Of a stretch of 64,000 nt of DNA, positions 1 through 12,220 are shown piece by piece; position 1 is the stretch's first letter, and the number at the start of each line of letters is the position of its first letter. This stretch comes from Pomphorhynchus laevis (lineage: Eukaryota > Acanthocephala > Palaeacanthocephala > Echinorhynchida > Pomphorhynchidae). A program made the translations under genes and the position numbers. The stretch lies in assembly GCA_012934845.2 (NCBI GenBank), contig WNNJ02003235.1:29121-93120 (forward strand). Reading direction: 5' to 3'. The notes under the pieces are model-generated. The model was not told where the DNA came from. It made no database searches and was given only the letters and a program-made list of their open reading frames with translations.

Positions 1-325
1 AAACTGTCGAAAAATCATGACTGTCCTCGAGTAAAAATTTTTACTAATATACAAGAATCTGATTATATGAACATTCAAAATCGCCTGAATAATGATCTTA
101 TGCGCGTTCGCAATGTCCTTTCGAATATATTACGCGATCTACCTCATGACAAATTACTTCAAATCAAATCAGTGTCCCTCTTCCGTTTGGGAAATAAATG
201 TGCAGAAAATAAATGCCACCCAAGATTATTAAAAGCTATTATAAGGAATGATGAATCTGCTGGAATGACTCTACGAAATTCTTTTCGACCATCAAGAACT
301 CACGATGTTCATCTGTTGATGTAGC
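1..325 (+). mobile_element. Possible LINE ORF1 fragment
   Basis: An open frame at 67-324 encodes about 85 residues. Its middle (FRLGNK ... HPRLLKAIIRN ... SAGMTLRNS) resembles the RRM-like part of ORF1 proteins of CR1-type LINEs, where a 'RLG' strand is followed by 'RPxLLKVxF' and 'xLLRN'. Neither a start nor an end of an element can be seen, and the window edge cuts it. The resemblance is by eye only. It could also be an unrelated short open frame. Confidence 0.3.
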
Positions 326-779
326 TTTAAATGTGACTTGCTTACCCAGCGATTCTAGAGCTCTAATGTATTGGTATATTGTTTGGGCTGATTCTTGTTA
401 TAGACTGCGAAGTTTGTGACGGATAAATACATCACTTGTATCTTTTTGAAAAGCTTTCTTAAAGACAAAGATAGCTACATGGTAAGATTCAGAACCGACA
501 ATCAGTTCAAAAACTGATGATGATATGTGGTTAATCAAAATATCGAATTTTCGGACTTCTGTAATATTGACAATTGAAATAAGGAATGTTTCGAATAGCT
601 GAAGCCAATAATTCCATTATCCTCCGCAGTTAACATGATCAGGACATAGGTCTAGGATTGACGACTGTAATAGTTTATCTATGAACAATATTTCGAATAA
701 ATTGAACCTAAACACGTAGATAAATGGCTTTATTAGAACTATCTATAAATGTAACAACACATGTCAATAAATATCACAT
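326..779. other. No recognisable gene
   Basis: AT-rich sequence with no convincing open frame, splice-bounded exon or repeat that I can see on either strand. Confidence 0.5.
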
Positions 780-1730
780 GTCAATTATATAGGATTAAAG
801 TAACGTTTGGTGTTATCAAAAAATTTAATTGTAGCGTTGACTGCACAATTAATTTGAATTAAAAAAGAAAAAAGACAAGAGCATCCTTCTAAGATGAAAG
901 TATTTCATCAAAGCTAAAATGCCAAAAAGCAGACGAATCGAATAATCACCATCCAGCATTAAAAGGACTGAAACTTGAAATGTAGGTATTGGATAAGTAG
1001 CTGATGAGGTTCATCAATACTGAAGTGTAGCGTAATGCTATTGGCTTGTAGATAGGATTAAAGTAGCATCATAATAAAAATAGTCATCAAAATTTCAATA
1101 GTAACAATGACTGCACAGGTATATCAATTTGAAAATAGAAAACAAACTATAGATAACTAATTTAATAATAGCAATCATTAGATGAAATAGGTAGGTTTTC
1201 AAATTGAAGGTATAATCTTCTTCTAACAACGCTGATTTAATTTTAAATCAGAAAAGATTTCAATTAAATTTGCAAAATGTAAGACAAAAGTCTTTCATTA
1301 AATCTAATTGCCAATAAAATCAGACGAGTCGAGTGATCGTCAGTCAACATTAAAAGAACCGAAACGTGAAATGTAGGTATTTGATCAGTAGCTGATGAGG
1401 TCTACCAATACTGAAATGTAGCGCACTGCTGTTGGCTTATAAATAGGATTGAAGGAGTGTGCAGAATAAAAAATAGTCATCAAAATTTCAATGGTAAAAA
1501 TGACTGAACAGTTATATCAACTTAAAATTAGGAAACAAACAATAGATGACTAGTTTGATAAAGAATCATGACTAGTTCACAAGAACTATGATCACATCCA
1601 CTAATAGGAACATAATCCTTCCAGTTTACTTTTGGCATAGAAAGTAAAAAATATTAGGAACATTAAAATTATTAAAATTAGGAACATTAAAATTAAAAAA
1701 CAAACAATAGATGACTAGTTTGATAATAGT
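780..1730. repeat. Diverged direct repeats, ~280-bp unit
   Basis: A ~270-280 bp segment at about 890-1160 recurs, diverged, at about 1279-1560. Shared landmarks are 'gaaatgtaggtatt', 'gtagctgatgagg', 'tgtagcg', 'ataggatt', 'atagtcatcaaaatttcaat' and 'caatagatga'. A third partial copy precedes it (about 785-860, 'taggattaaagtaacg ... gactgcac') and a short fourth piece follows (about 1660-1725). There is no coding frame in the unit. It looks like a decayed non-coding tandem or dispersed repeat. Confidence 0.7.
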
Positions 1731-2290
1731 AAAAAGATGTACAGATATTGGCTTATTTATATTATTAGACAACGTGCAGTGTCATTAAAAAATTTCAAAT
1801 TTTATTTTAATAATTTTTTAATAAAAATTTTAAATTTTATTTTATTATTATAAAACGGAGAATATATAATTGTATAATTAATATAATTGCACTCCTCTTA
1901 TTGAGTACAATTAATTCTGTTATTTTGCAACACTAAATTAATTAGTTACTGGCATGTGACACGATAGTGTAAGGCATGTCAGTATTGTGACTCGCAGTAT
2001 TGCAATCCCAACGCATTTCAATAATTTTGTAAAACAGTAGATTTTCATATATTATTGTGATAAACGTCAAGTGAAGTAGAAACGAGCAATTCCTAAAAAT
2101 GATACATATAATGTAATATATTATACTATTATAATAATTATATTATTTAATATACTATTTAATTATATTATATAATTTTTTTAAATACCAGTTTTTATTA
2201 TAAAAATAAACAACAAATACACATAATATCCTTAAATTTGTTTGCTTTTTGATCAGTCATTGATGTAAATCTTAGACGCTTGCCCATCTT
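1731..2290. other. AT-rich spacer
   Basis: Very AT-rich DNA. No gene or distinct repeat is seen before the (-) strand LINE that begins downstream. Confidence 0.5.
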
Positions 2291-2293
2291 TTA

Positions 2294-3622
2294 CTATGTT
2301 TGATAATACTGTGCTTGTTCGTTTATTCTAAGCCTTGTAGCACGTATACAAACCGATGCACTAACTGCAATGGCGACACTGATTTTTGATTTCAGCCTAG
2401 AAATACATTCGCTGTATGCAAGCTTATTACGATCAGCAGATTTGGCTGCTATCCATTTTAGTATTTTATCTGTCTCAGGTCCAATACCACCTGACGTAGA
2501 AAATATAAGAGGAAAGAAAGTACCTCTTTCTATATCTGCAATTCGTTCACCGTACTTTGCATATTTCCGCTGTTGATGGTATATATGGCATTCGAGAGGA
2601 GTTTTGCAAGAGTATGTAGGTGCCAAAGAGCTGTAAATACATATGTCCAAAAAGGATCGCACCATATTTCCTCCGAAAATTCCTCTACAAGCTATATCAG
2701 ACCGCGCTTGATCATCAGAGCAGGTTGTTGGCTTATTAAATACGTAGTTGTTTGGTATAGATCGTAAACATGGCTCAATTTGCACGTCACAGCATACCCC
2801 TACAAGTTCCTTAGCTACAATGTCTCTCACTAAGTTATGTCTGATAATAGTCATGGCACCAGTATGACATGACAATGCATGAGAAGTTGTAAAGTAAGAA
2901 CCACAAGCACATTTTAGTGATGCTTCGCTTGCTTTTAGATTGTATCTTGCGCATATTGCGTCTTGGAACTCTTGTGAATTTAGCCTCGTATGTCTCATTC
3001 GGGTTGGTTTGGTACATAGCCACGAAGATGCTCCCTTGTCCGAAGCAAACTTTATTGAATTTTGTAGATCTAATCTTAATTCCATGCGAATGGCTTCACT
3101 TTCTAATGATGCAATGACCATCTTTTCTTGTTTAATCAACTTTGCTGCTTGATTTTGAGAGGGTATAAGCTGATCTCCCACTTCTTCTAGTAGCAGTGGC
3201 ATGCACATTTTTCGGGATCGAACATATTCTTGTTTGGCAACCTCCATCGGGTTTAAAATCCCCAAACCACCATATTTCGTCGGCATCATATAAATCTGTT
3301 CCAGCTCATTGTTTTCATCGTTTTGACCTATAATCTTTGGAATCAATTTCTTTGTAATCAAGTCTTTCAACGGCTTAAACCAAATAGGTTTAGTTGGACA
3401 TGTGCGCATAAGGTATGTCCACTTATGTTGCAGTGCACATCTTAAAACAAAGTATGCCACCTGGGCATCAATATCTGCAATTTCTGATAAATTTTCTACC
3501 ATTTTAAGCCAGGTTGCAATCTTTGATTTTACAATATTTTCAATGAACTCGTCAGCCCCACAAGGCGATCCAAGTGCGACGATTCCTTGGAAGGTTATTT
3601 CTATTTTAGTGTTGTTAAACAA
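2294..3622 (-). mobile_element. LINE, C-terminal part with restriction-like endonuclease
   Basis: One open (-) frame of 442 residues. The N-terminal third resembles the region after the RT of REL-type LINE proteins ('YGGLGILNPMEVA'). The C-terminal half has a Cys/His cluster (CACGSYFTTSHALSCHTGA ... H) followed by an 'RSDIA ... FLDICI' pair of acidic residues, typical of a PD-(D/E)XK endonuclease, then 'KYAKYGERIADIERGTFFPLIFSTSGGIG'. This arrangement is common in LINE-like proteins of many invertebrates. The RT core is missing, so the element is 5'-truncated. The frame is uninterrupted, so the copy is fairly young. The exact clade (NeSL/R2/Dada-like) is not settled. Confidence 0.75.
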
Positions 3623-3660
3623 AATCTTCGTAGTTTCTCCGTCGTTGGGATGAATTATAT

Positions 3661-4372
3661 TATATAATTATAATAATCATAATTTCATTTATTCTGTGCC
3701 ATTCGGACCCATTTGCGGGTAACCTTATATTGTGTATATAATAATAAATCTTCTCATAATAAAAAAATATAGTCGATATTAAATATATATTATATATATT
3801 ATATATATGGTCTCACTCTCCTTAAATAAAAGTTAGCCGATATTAAATAGACCTGCGCTGGCATTTGCCAGTGCTTTTGCTAGTGATCCTTTTTGGTGAA
3901 GCTGTAGTACTGATTTAGTACTGCTTAATAGAATTGTAAATAATATATGAAAAACTGGTTATCGTTCTTTGGTTGAAAAAGTCGCCCTTCCACGAGTCGA
4001 CCGTGCCGCGTGCATGCAAGCAGATGATGCACGCGCAAGTTTAAAGGACAGCCTCCTCTTTATCTTCGTAACATTGTCTGAGTAAGTTGAAGTGTTTCTC
4101 TGTGACATCGCCGTAGCAATCGTCTTGATAAGTCTTCCAGCATCACTGCCAAAACCTCCCACTGTCGAAAAATACTAACGGAATGAATGATCCACGTTCG
4201 ATTCTGCGTACACGTTCTTTGTATTTGGCTACCTTCCTTAATTTGCTATATTGAAACGAAGAAGATGGGCTGCGGTTGACATAAGATTGAGCAACTGTAG
4301 AGAAGATAAAATATTATAATATATAATATTATAATATTATATAATTATAATAATCATAATTTCATTTATTCT
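3661..4372 (-). mobile_element. Second LINE C-terminus, bounded by 35-bp repeats
   Basis: The (-) frame at about 3959-4162 (GGFGSDAGRLIKTIATAMSQ, then SFKLARASSACMHAARSTRGR) is homologous to the very C-terminus of the LINE at 2294-3622 (GGIGPETDKILKWIAAKS; ISVAIAVSASVCIRATRLR). Only this tail of the protein is present. A 35-bp AT-rich sequence occurs at 3661-3695 and again at 4338-4372, bracketing the fragment. It may be a target duplication or a chance tandem break point. Confidence 0.6.
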
Positions 4373-5119
4373 TTGCAATTTTTTACGTTTTACGGAAACG
4401 TAATCACTAAATTTTTAACTTTTAAATTTTGACACCAAATATTAAAATAAATAATTATACAATAATTATTGTATAATTATAATTATAATTATGGCTAATT
4501 ATGCTTTTCTTTACGTTAACCATTGTTTTTGTAAATTTTATCTATCTGCTCTAAAACAATTATTTTGTTATATATACGAGCTCAGTGAATAAATGCTGGA
4601 TCCTTTTATAGCAGAGAGACTATCAGAAAAAAGTTATATTTAATTGAAATTGTTTTTGTTTGTTATTTTATCATTTTGAATTAACTAAATCAACATATTC
4701 AAAATTTACCCCAACTAAACCAATTGTAAACAGATGATCGTAAGCTTGCGGATGATTTTAATAATAATCAATGCAGTTGCACTGAGCAGATTCGAATTCA
4801 AACAAATGTCCTCTTGAACTTATTTTTACTTATTTTATATTATCCCTATACTTATTTTTATATCGACAAATATCTCGAAAATGCACTCGAACAATAAATT
4901 GTTAAAAGATTTTATATTTTTTTTATTAATTTTTCACTATTTTAAAGTTATTTGATTAAATTAAAATTAAAATTGAAAATAATGACGATGTGAATAACAG
5001 AGTTATATTGCTCAATATGTTTAAATGTCAATCGTTCTTATACAATAATTATATAATCTCATGATAAGTTTGTAGAATTTCATTGTAAAATATGTAGTCA
5101 TAATCGACAATTATATTCG
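4373..5119. other. AT-rich spacer
   Basis: No open frame or exon is visible. Short AT inverted repeats occur near 4450-4490. It lies 3' of the ShKT gene. Confidence 0.5.
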
Positions 5120-5650
5120 TTAACAAAATTGGCAGGTCTTCATACAGTAAGGCTGTACTCGTTTCTTTGAGCATAGCGCTGTGTAATCTGCGCAATTGGA
5201 TACTCGATCTCTGCATTCTTCGGGAGTATTTTCTATTTGATCTGTTAGATGGACATTTGATTGTTGTTTATAATTTGTGGGTTCAATTCCATCTAAATCT
5301 TCTCTATATTCGCTTCTCGACTTATATTTCATTGGTCTACCAAACTGCTTTATAATCTGATTACATCCACTGAGACATCCCACAAATGGAACATTTAAAT
5401 ACTGCAAATTACTGGCATAAGGTTTATGATCATTTGAATCATCGAGTGCTTTTTGGTATGCATTAAGTTCTTTTGAACTTAAATATTCGAAGTCATCTTT
5501 AACTAAATTATTCTCGAGCATTGATGATGCTTTGTGATCGTTTGAATCAATATAAACATCGTCTGATGCTAGAGAATCTTTTTGAACATGTCCGGTGATC
5601 ATTGTGAATATCATAAGTAGCTCAATAGCACGTGTTCCATTGCCTAGCAT
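5120..5650 (-). CDS. Secreted ShKT-domain protein
   Basis: A single (-) frame of 176 residues starting MLGNGTRAIELLMIFTMITG, which reads as a signal peptide. The C-terminal ~31 residues (146-176) carry six cysteines in ShKT order (CRD ... NCAD ... LCSK ... YCMK ... CQFC), the fold of sea-anemone ShK toxin. That fold is widely reused in secreted worm proteins and proteases. The middle (residues ~20-145) is acidic and of low complexity, with a two-Cys motif CLSGC near residue 92 and no catalytic domain. The frame ends right after the last Cys, as is normal for the family. The ATG follows 'gaaatag' on the (-) strand, so an upstream exon cannot be excluded. Its function is unknown; it is probably extracellular. 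Confidence 0.75.
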   Translation of the reverse strand: MLGNGTRAIELLMIFTMITGHVQKDSLASDDVYIDSNDHKASSMLENNLVKDDFEYLSSKELNAYQKALDDSNDHKPYASNLQYLNVPFVGCLSGCNQIIKQFGRPMKYKSRSEYREDLDGIEPTNYKQQSNVHLTDQIENTPEECRDRVSNCADYTALCSKKRVQPYCMKTCQFC

Positions 5651-6720
5651 CTATTTCAGCTTTTTGTTAGTGACCACCTCTTGCTTCGATGTTTAGTTGT
5701 TCGCTAGCTTTCAAAATATCAGTTACAGGATGATTAGATTTTATATACATCATATAAAACAATTAAGATCTAAAAGGGACCAAAAGAACAATTGGGCACG
5801 GAAATAAAAAAGACAAAGGAATAAACATATTTTTCATTTTGTTACTAAATATTTTTACTTGATTCATATCTTTCAATTAAATCAAACAAAAGTACTATAC
5901 CTGCTTTTCTTATTCGTTCTTTCTTTTCGGCTCTGTTGTCTTTGAACACAAGTGGACTTGATGAACAAAACAGGAAAATTTTAAGGAAGCTTGCAGTTCA
6001 AAGCTGAGTATACATAAGTGTGCGTACTCGGAGCTTCAACAAACGTTATAAGAACCGTACTTAGTCAACCACGGTTAATAAACTTGACATCTATATTATT
6101 ATAAATAAATTATAAATTTTTATATTTGAACAATTGAACAAACAATAGAAACGTATTCATAATGTAAGTTAAGTTGAATTGAAAAATTAATTGTACAAAC
6201 GAAAAATTTAATAACGTCAATGCACATGTTTATCTTTAAATATATAATGGATCATCAATGTAGAAAAATATAAGACTGAATTGCATTAGCCAAAAAAAAA
6301 TAGCGTACCAAAGGATGTTTACTTTTTAGCAAATTATTAAGTAATTTATTTGACCAGATATTTATTTGACTCACATAAAAGTAAAATACAGTTTTTTTAT
6401 TAGCCATTGAAAAATAACTTCAATTTTTATTCAACGTTTCTTGTGAGCCAAACTCGTTATGTGTTACGAGTGATAGAGTAGACACACTGTTCATACATAA
6501 TTGATACATAATTTTAAATATTTTGATATTATTTGATCATTACACAAGATGCTTCAACTCTATACATGATGTACTATTTATTGTTATGAACTATTTTGAT
6601 TTAACTGTTGGCACGTTTATCGCATGTTTTGTAGATCTACTCAATAAAGCTTACTCTATCAACCTTACGAATTTACATTAATTTACTCTATCGAATTTAC
6701 ATTAATTTATTGATAAATTT
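5651..6720. other. Upstream region of the ShKT gene, no other gene seen
   Basis: AT-rich. It should contain the promoter of the (-) ShKT gene, but no motif stands out by eye. Confidence 0.4.
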
Positions 6721-7150
6721 TTGGAAGAACAAAAACCTCAATATCGTTCTCGACGGCTGAAGAATGGAAACACGGAAAAACTTTTGCCGTTTCCATTAGT
6801 CGTCACAGACTTTACCGAGAAACAAAATGCAAATTCTAATAAATACGATCTGCGGTTCGATTATGCGCGAATCGGCCATTGCCAAGCTCTAGTCGAAGCA
6901 TTCGCCATTTGATGTCGACCAGCATACAATTACAAGATCAATTAGTCGATAAATATTTCAAGCATTTACGCTTTGCTAGAGATTGAGATTTCACTGCCAT
7001 ATCAGCTGATGAACACTCCAAAGAATATACCAGATATTTATTTATACGAGAACTTAAATCAACTGGATTCGTTACAGTCTATTCGAGATTGGTACGCTGA
7101 CAATAGAACAAGCATTTATTACGGCACGCATCTTGGAACAGAGTGAAATA
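6721..7150 (+). other. Coding-like stretch of unknown origin
   Basis: At 6721-6912 an open frame reads EEQKPQYRSRRLKNG, then DLRFDYARIGHCQALVEAF. A further coding-like stretch at about 6990-7140 reads LMNTPKNIPDIYLYENLNQL, then SIRDWYADNRTSIYYGTHLG. Composition and codon use are richer than in the flanks, which suggests a decayed gene or transposon. I do not recognise the family. Confidence 0.3.
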
Positions 7151-8304
7151 CAGGCATATATCAATAATGTCTCAATAAAGCATAATTCAATAAATAATGT
7201 CTCAATCAATCTTTGTATTGGCCTTTTTCATAAAAAAATATCTCTCAATATGAAAAAAAAACAAGTTTTGTTCTAGGAGGAAAAAGTTTATTGATTGATT
7301 TGTGTAGTCAAATCTTTCCACGCATCCTTTTAATTCTTGTGTAGCAATTTTATTAGATGGAATTGTTTAAGTAGAAAAACAACTGGAGTACCCACGTTGT
7401 GTTAATAAACCACGTCCGCGTTGAGCTCATACAGTACAACATCGTTTAAAATCATGAAATGATTTTAATAAACCAGAAACTTACACTATGAAATTTAATA
7501 AGTATAGAGTTTGAAAGCATATACTTATTAAAGTATACAGGTTCAAAAAATAAGCAGTTTATACTTTATCTTATACGCGCGTTACCTCAAAACGCGGGAT
7601 ATTAAAAAAGCCGGTGGTAGTTTCAAAGTATCAAGATTAAATATTTCAAAATTTAAAGATTAAAGATTGTTTAAAGATTTTCCGTCATTTTCTTTAAACT
7701 GTGGGCGTCGTTCCATTTTTATCGCAGCTCCTCTTCTCTGAAATTAACTGCCTTTCGCCATCCGCTCTTTTTGTTCCTTGACAATATGTCGATGTCTTCT
7801 CCTTTGCTAATGATCAAACCATCAAGTTGTTGGACATGCTCATTGCATTCTATAGGAAATTGCTATTACACAATTTTTTTTATCTGCAGCAAATCCTTTA
7901 TCTACAATAAAGGCAGTCATAAACAATAAAGAGGTCATTGAAATAATTTAACTTTAAAGGTTTTTAAGTTATTTTTAATGACTCATAAATTTCTGCCAAG
8001 ATAGTCATAGTTGATTACTTATGGTAATACTTTTTACCTGTAATTATTCGAATGATTCGACTTGAATCATTCGTTAAAAGATAAAGAACATTATTCAACT
8101 CGTGATTTTTTTATCAATGACGCACGCATATTTCAGTAAAAATAATGATAAAAGTAAGACAAATAATAATTCTTATAAAACCTCGTAACTCTATTTTTAC
8201 AAGTAAAACATCAACAGCCTCCTGAAGAATGCTATTATTATCATGTACAGACTTAGCGCTGAGGCTTTAAGCCGATCACACAAGACATAAAAATAAATCA
8301 ATCA
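7151..8304. other. No recognisable gene
   Basis: AT-rich, no supported exon. The 3' side joins the CR1-like LINE. Confidence 0.45.
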
Positions 8305-11300
8305 CATGTGTAAGTTAGAATTGGTGACAAGTCAGCCTGGTTATATATCCAACGTCGAACTCTGTTCTTGAAAGCGATAAAATAGGTGACATTAGCGATA
8401 TATTCCGGCAAACTATTCCATACACATACTGACCATTCAGAGAGTCTATAGATTTTTGGCAACTTACCTGACATTTTTTAAACACATTTAACAATGGTCT
8501 CGAAATCTATTTCTTCGAAATTTAACTACATCCGTGGTTACCATAAGCTGGATGCATAATTTGCTATAGTGCAATCAAACCAAAAAATATAGCGATACTT
8601 AACAGATAAGACTTTCAACCGTCATAATATTGTAGAAGACTCACTGGACAACACTACTGGAAGCACGCCTGAGTACACTTTCAAAGTTATCTATCTTACA
8701 CTTGATTGTTGGACGGGTTGCCTGCACAAAGTACTCAAAATATGGACTTACTAAGGCACTATAAAATTTGGCAAAGATTGGAGCCGACAATTTTGCAAAA
8801 GTAGTCTTGATTCTGTATAACGCACGTATCGCTTTCAAACTCACATGATCGCTGTTGACTCTTGTCTTTAGAGATTAATGATTCATCACTCATAGATAGG
8901 TATGTCTTAAAACACATTTGATTAAGTGTCTATTTTTGAAGTCAAAATGAGTTTAATCTCTACCAAATCTCATCCAAATACGCTGCCACGTCAAGTATCA
9001 AGCCATATTACTACACCAAGTTTCGATACAGGTCATGTTGCAAAAAACATCAAAATCTGATTGGCTTTACGTAGAAGCCCCTATTTTAATATCATCATCA
9101 AATGCCAGGTGATGACACCTTAATCTTATGGGTATGTAATTCAAAAATATAATTAAGCGAAGTGGTCCTTGGATCCTGCCCTTAGTTACACCTGTATAAA
9201 CACATGGAACTGTTAATAAAACTTTATCTAACTGCACAAATAAAGATCGTTCCTCGACGAAAGTTTTAATCAAGTTGCAAATTGCATCAGGAACACCGTT
9301 TATGACGTAATAGTGAATCTAGATGTGTGTGGGGAACTCAGTAAAATGCTTAATAGAAGCCAAGAAATATTATATCAACTGTAAAACCTAAACCAAGAGC
9401 AGCTACCCAATATTCAAAGACCTTCAATAGATTAGTTAGACATAAGTAACTAGTCGGAAGCCGTATTGAAAATCATCAATAATTCGATAGTAGATAAGAT
9501 GGTAACGCAATCTCTTCGCAATGAGACTTTCCGTGATTTCGGAAATAACGCTAGTGAAACATGGGTCTAACCTCGTCCTTGGATTCTTCAACATCCGCCT
9601 CGACCGCCTTTATTCCACCGAGTCCAACCAGTTCATCAACATTATATCCAACTATAACCACAAACTCATCTTCACTGCCCCCACACATATCCTTGACGGG
9701 GCACTAGGCATCATAGCTGTCCCCCGATCATTTTGATACCTACACCTCACTGTCCATCTTCGATCCTGTTCTATCCGATCACTTTCTCGTCACCCTTGAT
9801 CTCAATCACAACCACACCCCTCCTCACACACCTACAATCCTACGTCGCCCTTGGAGAAATATTGACCTCTCTTTTCTCAGCTCTGCCTTACTCAAATCGT
9901 ATCTATCCTATCTCAAATAACATATTCCTCTCCACACGATCTCGCCTTTCTTTTCAACTCTGCACTCACATCCACTTTCGATCTTCTCTTGCCCTTTAAG
10001 CCTCACCCACACCGTACCATGGGGTACGGTGCAAGCGACGGTGTCGTTCTCATCTCCTTTTAACTCTCATCCGCCTTCGACATTGTCGACCACTCCATCC
10101 TCCTTTCTCGCCTTCGTTATGATTACGGATTTTCTTCCTCCTCCGTAGCATGGTTTGACTCATATCTATCCGACCGTTCCTTTCGCGTCTGTTCAAATTC
10201 ATCATCCTCCCCTCCCTATTTTTTGCGGGTCCCACAAGGTTCAGTCATAGGTCCCCTGCTTTTCTCTCTTCTACTTGGTAATCTCTCTCCGTTTATCAAA
10301 TATTACTCCTTCAACGTCATGCCATACGCCGATGACATCTTTATTTATGCTCATTCGCTCGCACATCGCATACACGATATCAGCATTTCTGCATCCAACT
10401 GTATTTCTTCTATCTACAAACGTCTCTCCAATTTCCATTTCGTTCTAAACCCGACAAGTCCAAAATAATGTGGATCCTCCCCCGTAAACCAAACATATCT
10501 CCTCCCATTGTATCTTTTGCCTCGTCGATCATTCCCATAGTACACAATATCGCTTTCTTATGCTTCCATTTCGATGATCACATTTCCCTAAAACCCTTCG
10601 TCCGTGACAAGGTCCGCTCGTCTAACTTAATTCTCTGTGACATCCGCCGTATCCGCCCCCTTATCGACTTCCGTTCTTGTATGTCTCATTTTTCATCGCT
10701 TCTGTTCCCTAAAATCGATAACTGCCTCAGCCTTTTCGCAAATTCTCCAATATCCATCATCCTACCTCTACAACGAATAATCAACTCCGCCGTTCGAGTG
10801 CTCATACGTCTTCGTCGCTTTGACCACACATCCACATATCTTGCCCAACTCTCCTGGCCCACCATCCACATCCGCATCAAACTCCGCCTTCTTCTCGTAA
10901 CTTTTCGTCTCATCGCTGTCAGCTCCCCATTGTTCATCAACCTTCCTTTCTTAGACGACACTCGTTCCACCTGGCTACCGCTGCATTCCCGTCATACCCT
11001 CTTACTCCATATTCCCAATTACTCCAACAACTACGGTCTCCGATCCTTCCTCGTCGCCACACCACTTGCCTGGAATCAACTCCCTCTTGACGTCCGCCGC
11101 GCTTTCTCCTTTATCACATTCAAACACCTCCTCCGTGCACACCTTCTCGATACATGATTTACGTTTTTGTTTTGTTGTGGTCATGTAAGCGTGCGCTGGC
11201 ACGCATTTGCCACGTTAAAATAATTTTTTTAACCTTGGAACAAATTAGTGTCGACTACTTAAAAATATCCACACCAATTGCCTTTTTTCAATCAACAGAA

Positions 11301-12220
11301 ATCAACGAATACTGTAAACTTTGATTAAATATGGACGTAAGGCTTGGAGGAATAATGTGCGACAGTGTACGCAAAATAAAAGGAGATATACCATCTGGTC
11401 CTGCCAAGCTAGAAATATTTAACTTATATAGTTCACAAAGAACTTCATAGACATTATTGGTAAATATTATTAAGCTATATTGAAAGTTGGTCGGATACTG
11501 TATCTAGTCAAAATTTGGTTGCAAGGATAGATGTACTACGAAATTGTTAACAAGAGCTTCGACAATATCCTCCTTGTCAACTTCATCACCGGATTCTAAA
11601 CGAACATAATTAATAGTGGAAAATAAGGTACGCCGATGTCTAACATATGTCCAAAAAACGTTTAGGTAACCTAATAATATCAGAAGCAATTTCACCGTCA
11701 AATGCTCTTATTTTTGAGCGATTTAGTTGGTTGTAGAGGTTGCGAAAAGTTTTATACTGATGAAACGCGGTAGTGTTGCGATGCTTATTGTCAAACCACA
11801 ATGCGGTTTCGTCCGATAGGATCTACTTTTTATTGGAGCAAGCGTATCCGAGATGGAGATGAGTTTGCTTTTCCCCAATTGCAAATGATCACAAATTGAA
11901 ATATCGGCAGATCCGAAGTTCAGTGATGACTATAGAGTTGGAGATTTTTCACATTTACTCTACTCCAATTACGTTTTCCAACTCCACGGTACTTAGATCT
12001 TCGTTATAAAGTGAAACTCTGTACTGAAATCACACAATGACTATTGATTTCTAAAGAAGACTCAAAATCAACGCTGATCATATATTCAACGCGCTTGGTA
12101 AATACAAGATCTAATATGATTTCAGGTTGAGTTGATAGACATGTTGGTTAAAATGTTGAATCAGGTGGAGTTCCGCCAGTAAGAATTCAGAAGCTCACAG
12201 TTTTTGACTGTCAGCAAGCA
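8305..12220 (-). mobile_element. CR1-like LINE (-), split by a nested LINE
   Basis: Read on the (-) strand from high to low coordinates, recognisable blocks follow the order of a CR1 ORF2. First is the end of the APE endonuclease (about 12.2-12.0 kb, PEIILDLVFTKRVEYM). Next is the linker (about 11.85-11.5 kb, 'FWTYVRHRR'; ETALWFDNKHRN). The RT start is at about 11.4-11.3 kb (LAGPDGISPFILRTLSHII). Below the nested insertion come 'TSVISEITESLIAKRL' (about 9.56 kb), 'FDDDIKI' (about 9.08 kb, a degraded F/YADD box), 'SPYFEYFVQA' (8.72 kb) and the C-terminus 'VWNSLPEYIANVTYFIAFK' (about 8.4 kb). Several stops and frame changes mark it as dead. It is interrupted at 9574-11229. Confidence 0.8.
9574..11229 (+). 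mobile_element. CR1/L2-like LINE (+) nested inside a CR1 LINE
   Basis: Markedly GC-richer than its surroundings. It starts inside the endonuclease domain ('FFNIRLDRL', 'FTAPTHILD', a frame change, then an SDHFLV-like stretch near 9.77 kb). The RT boxes 'VPQGSVIGPLLFSLLL' (10.23 kb) and 'MPYADDIFIYAHS' (10.32 kb) follow, then a long C-terminal frame (10468-11157) ending 'LRSFLVATPLAWNQLPLDVRRAFSF'. The end 'aataattttttt' is tail-like. TAACCT occurs at both edges (9568-9573 and 11230-11235), and removing the insert restores continuity of the host CR1. It is 5'-truncated and carries frame breaks, but keeps YADD. Confidence 0.85.

Noticed and set aside
985-1430. 'ctgatgagg ... ctgaa' words in the 5' repeats as hammerhead ribozymes
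   Set aside because: The spacing between the two core halves does not allow a stem II directly joined to GAAA, and one copy lacks GAAA.
10050-10970. Arg-rich (-) frames opposite the GC-rich LINE
   Set aside because: They are antisense shadows of the LINE coding frame.
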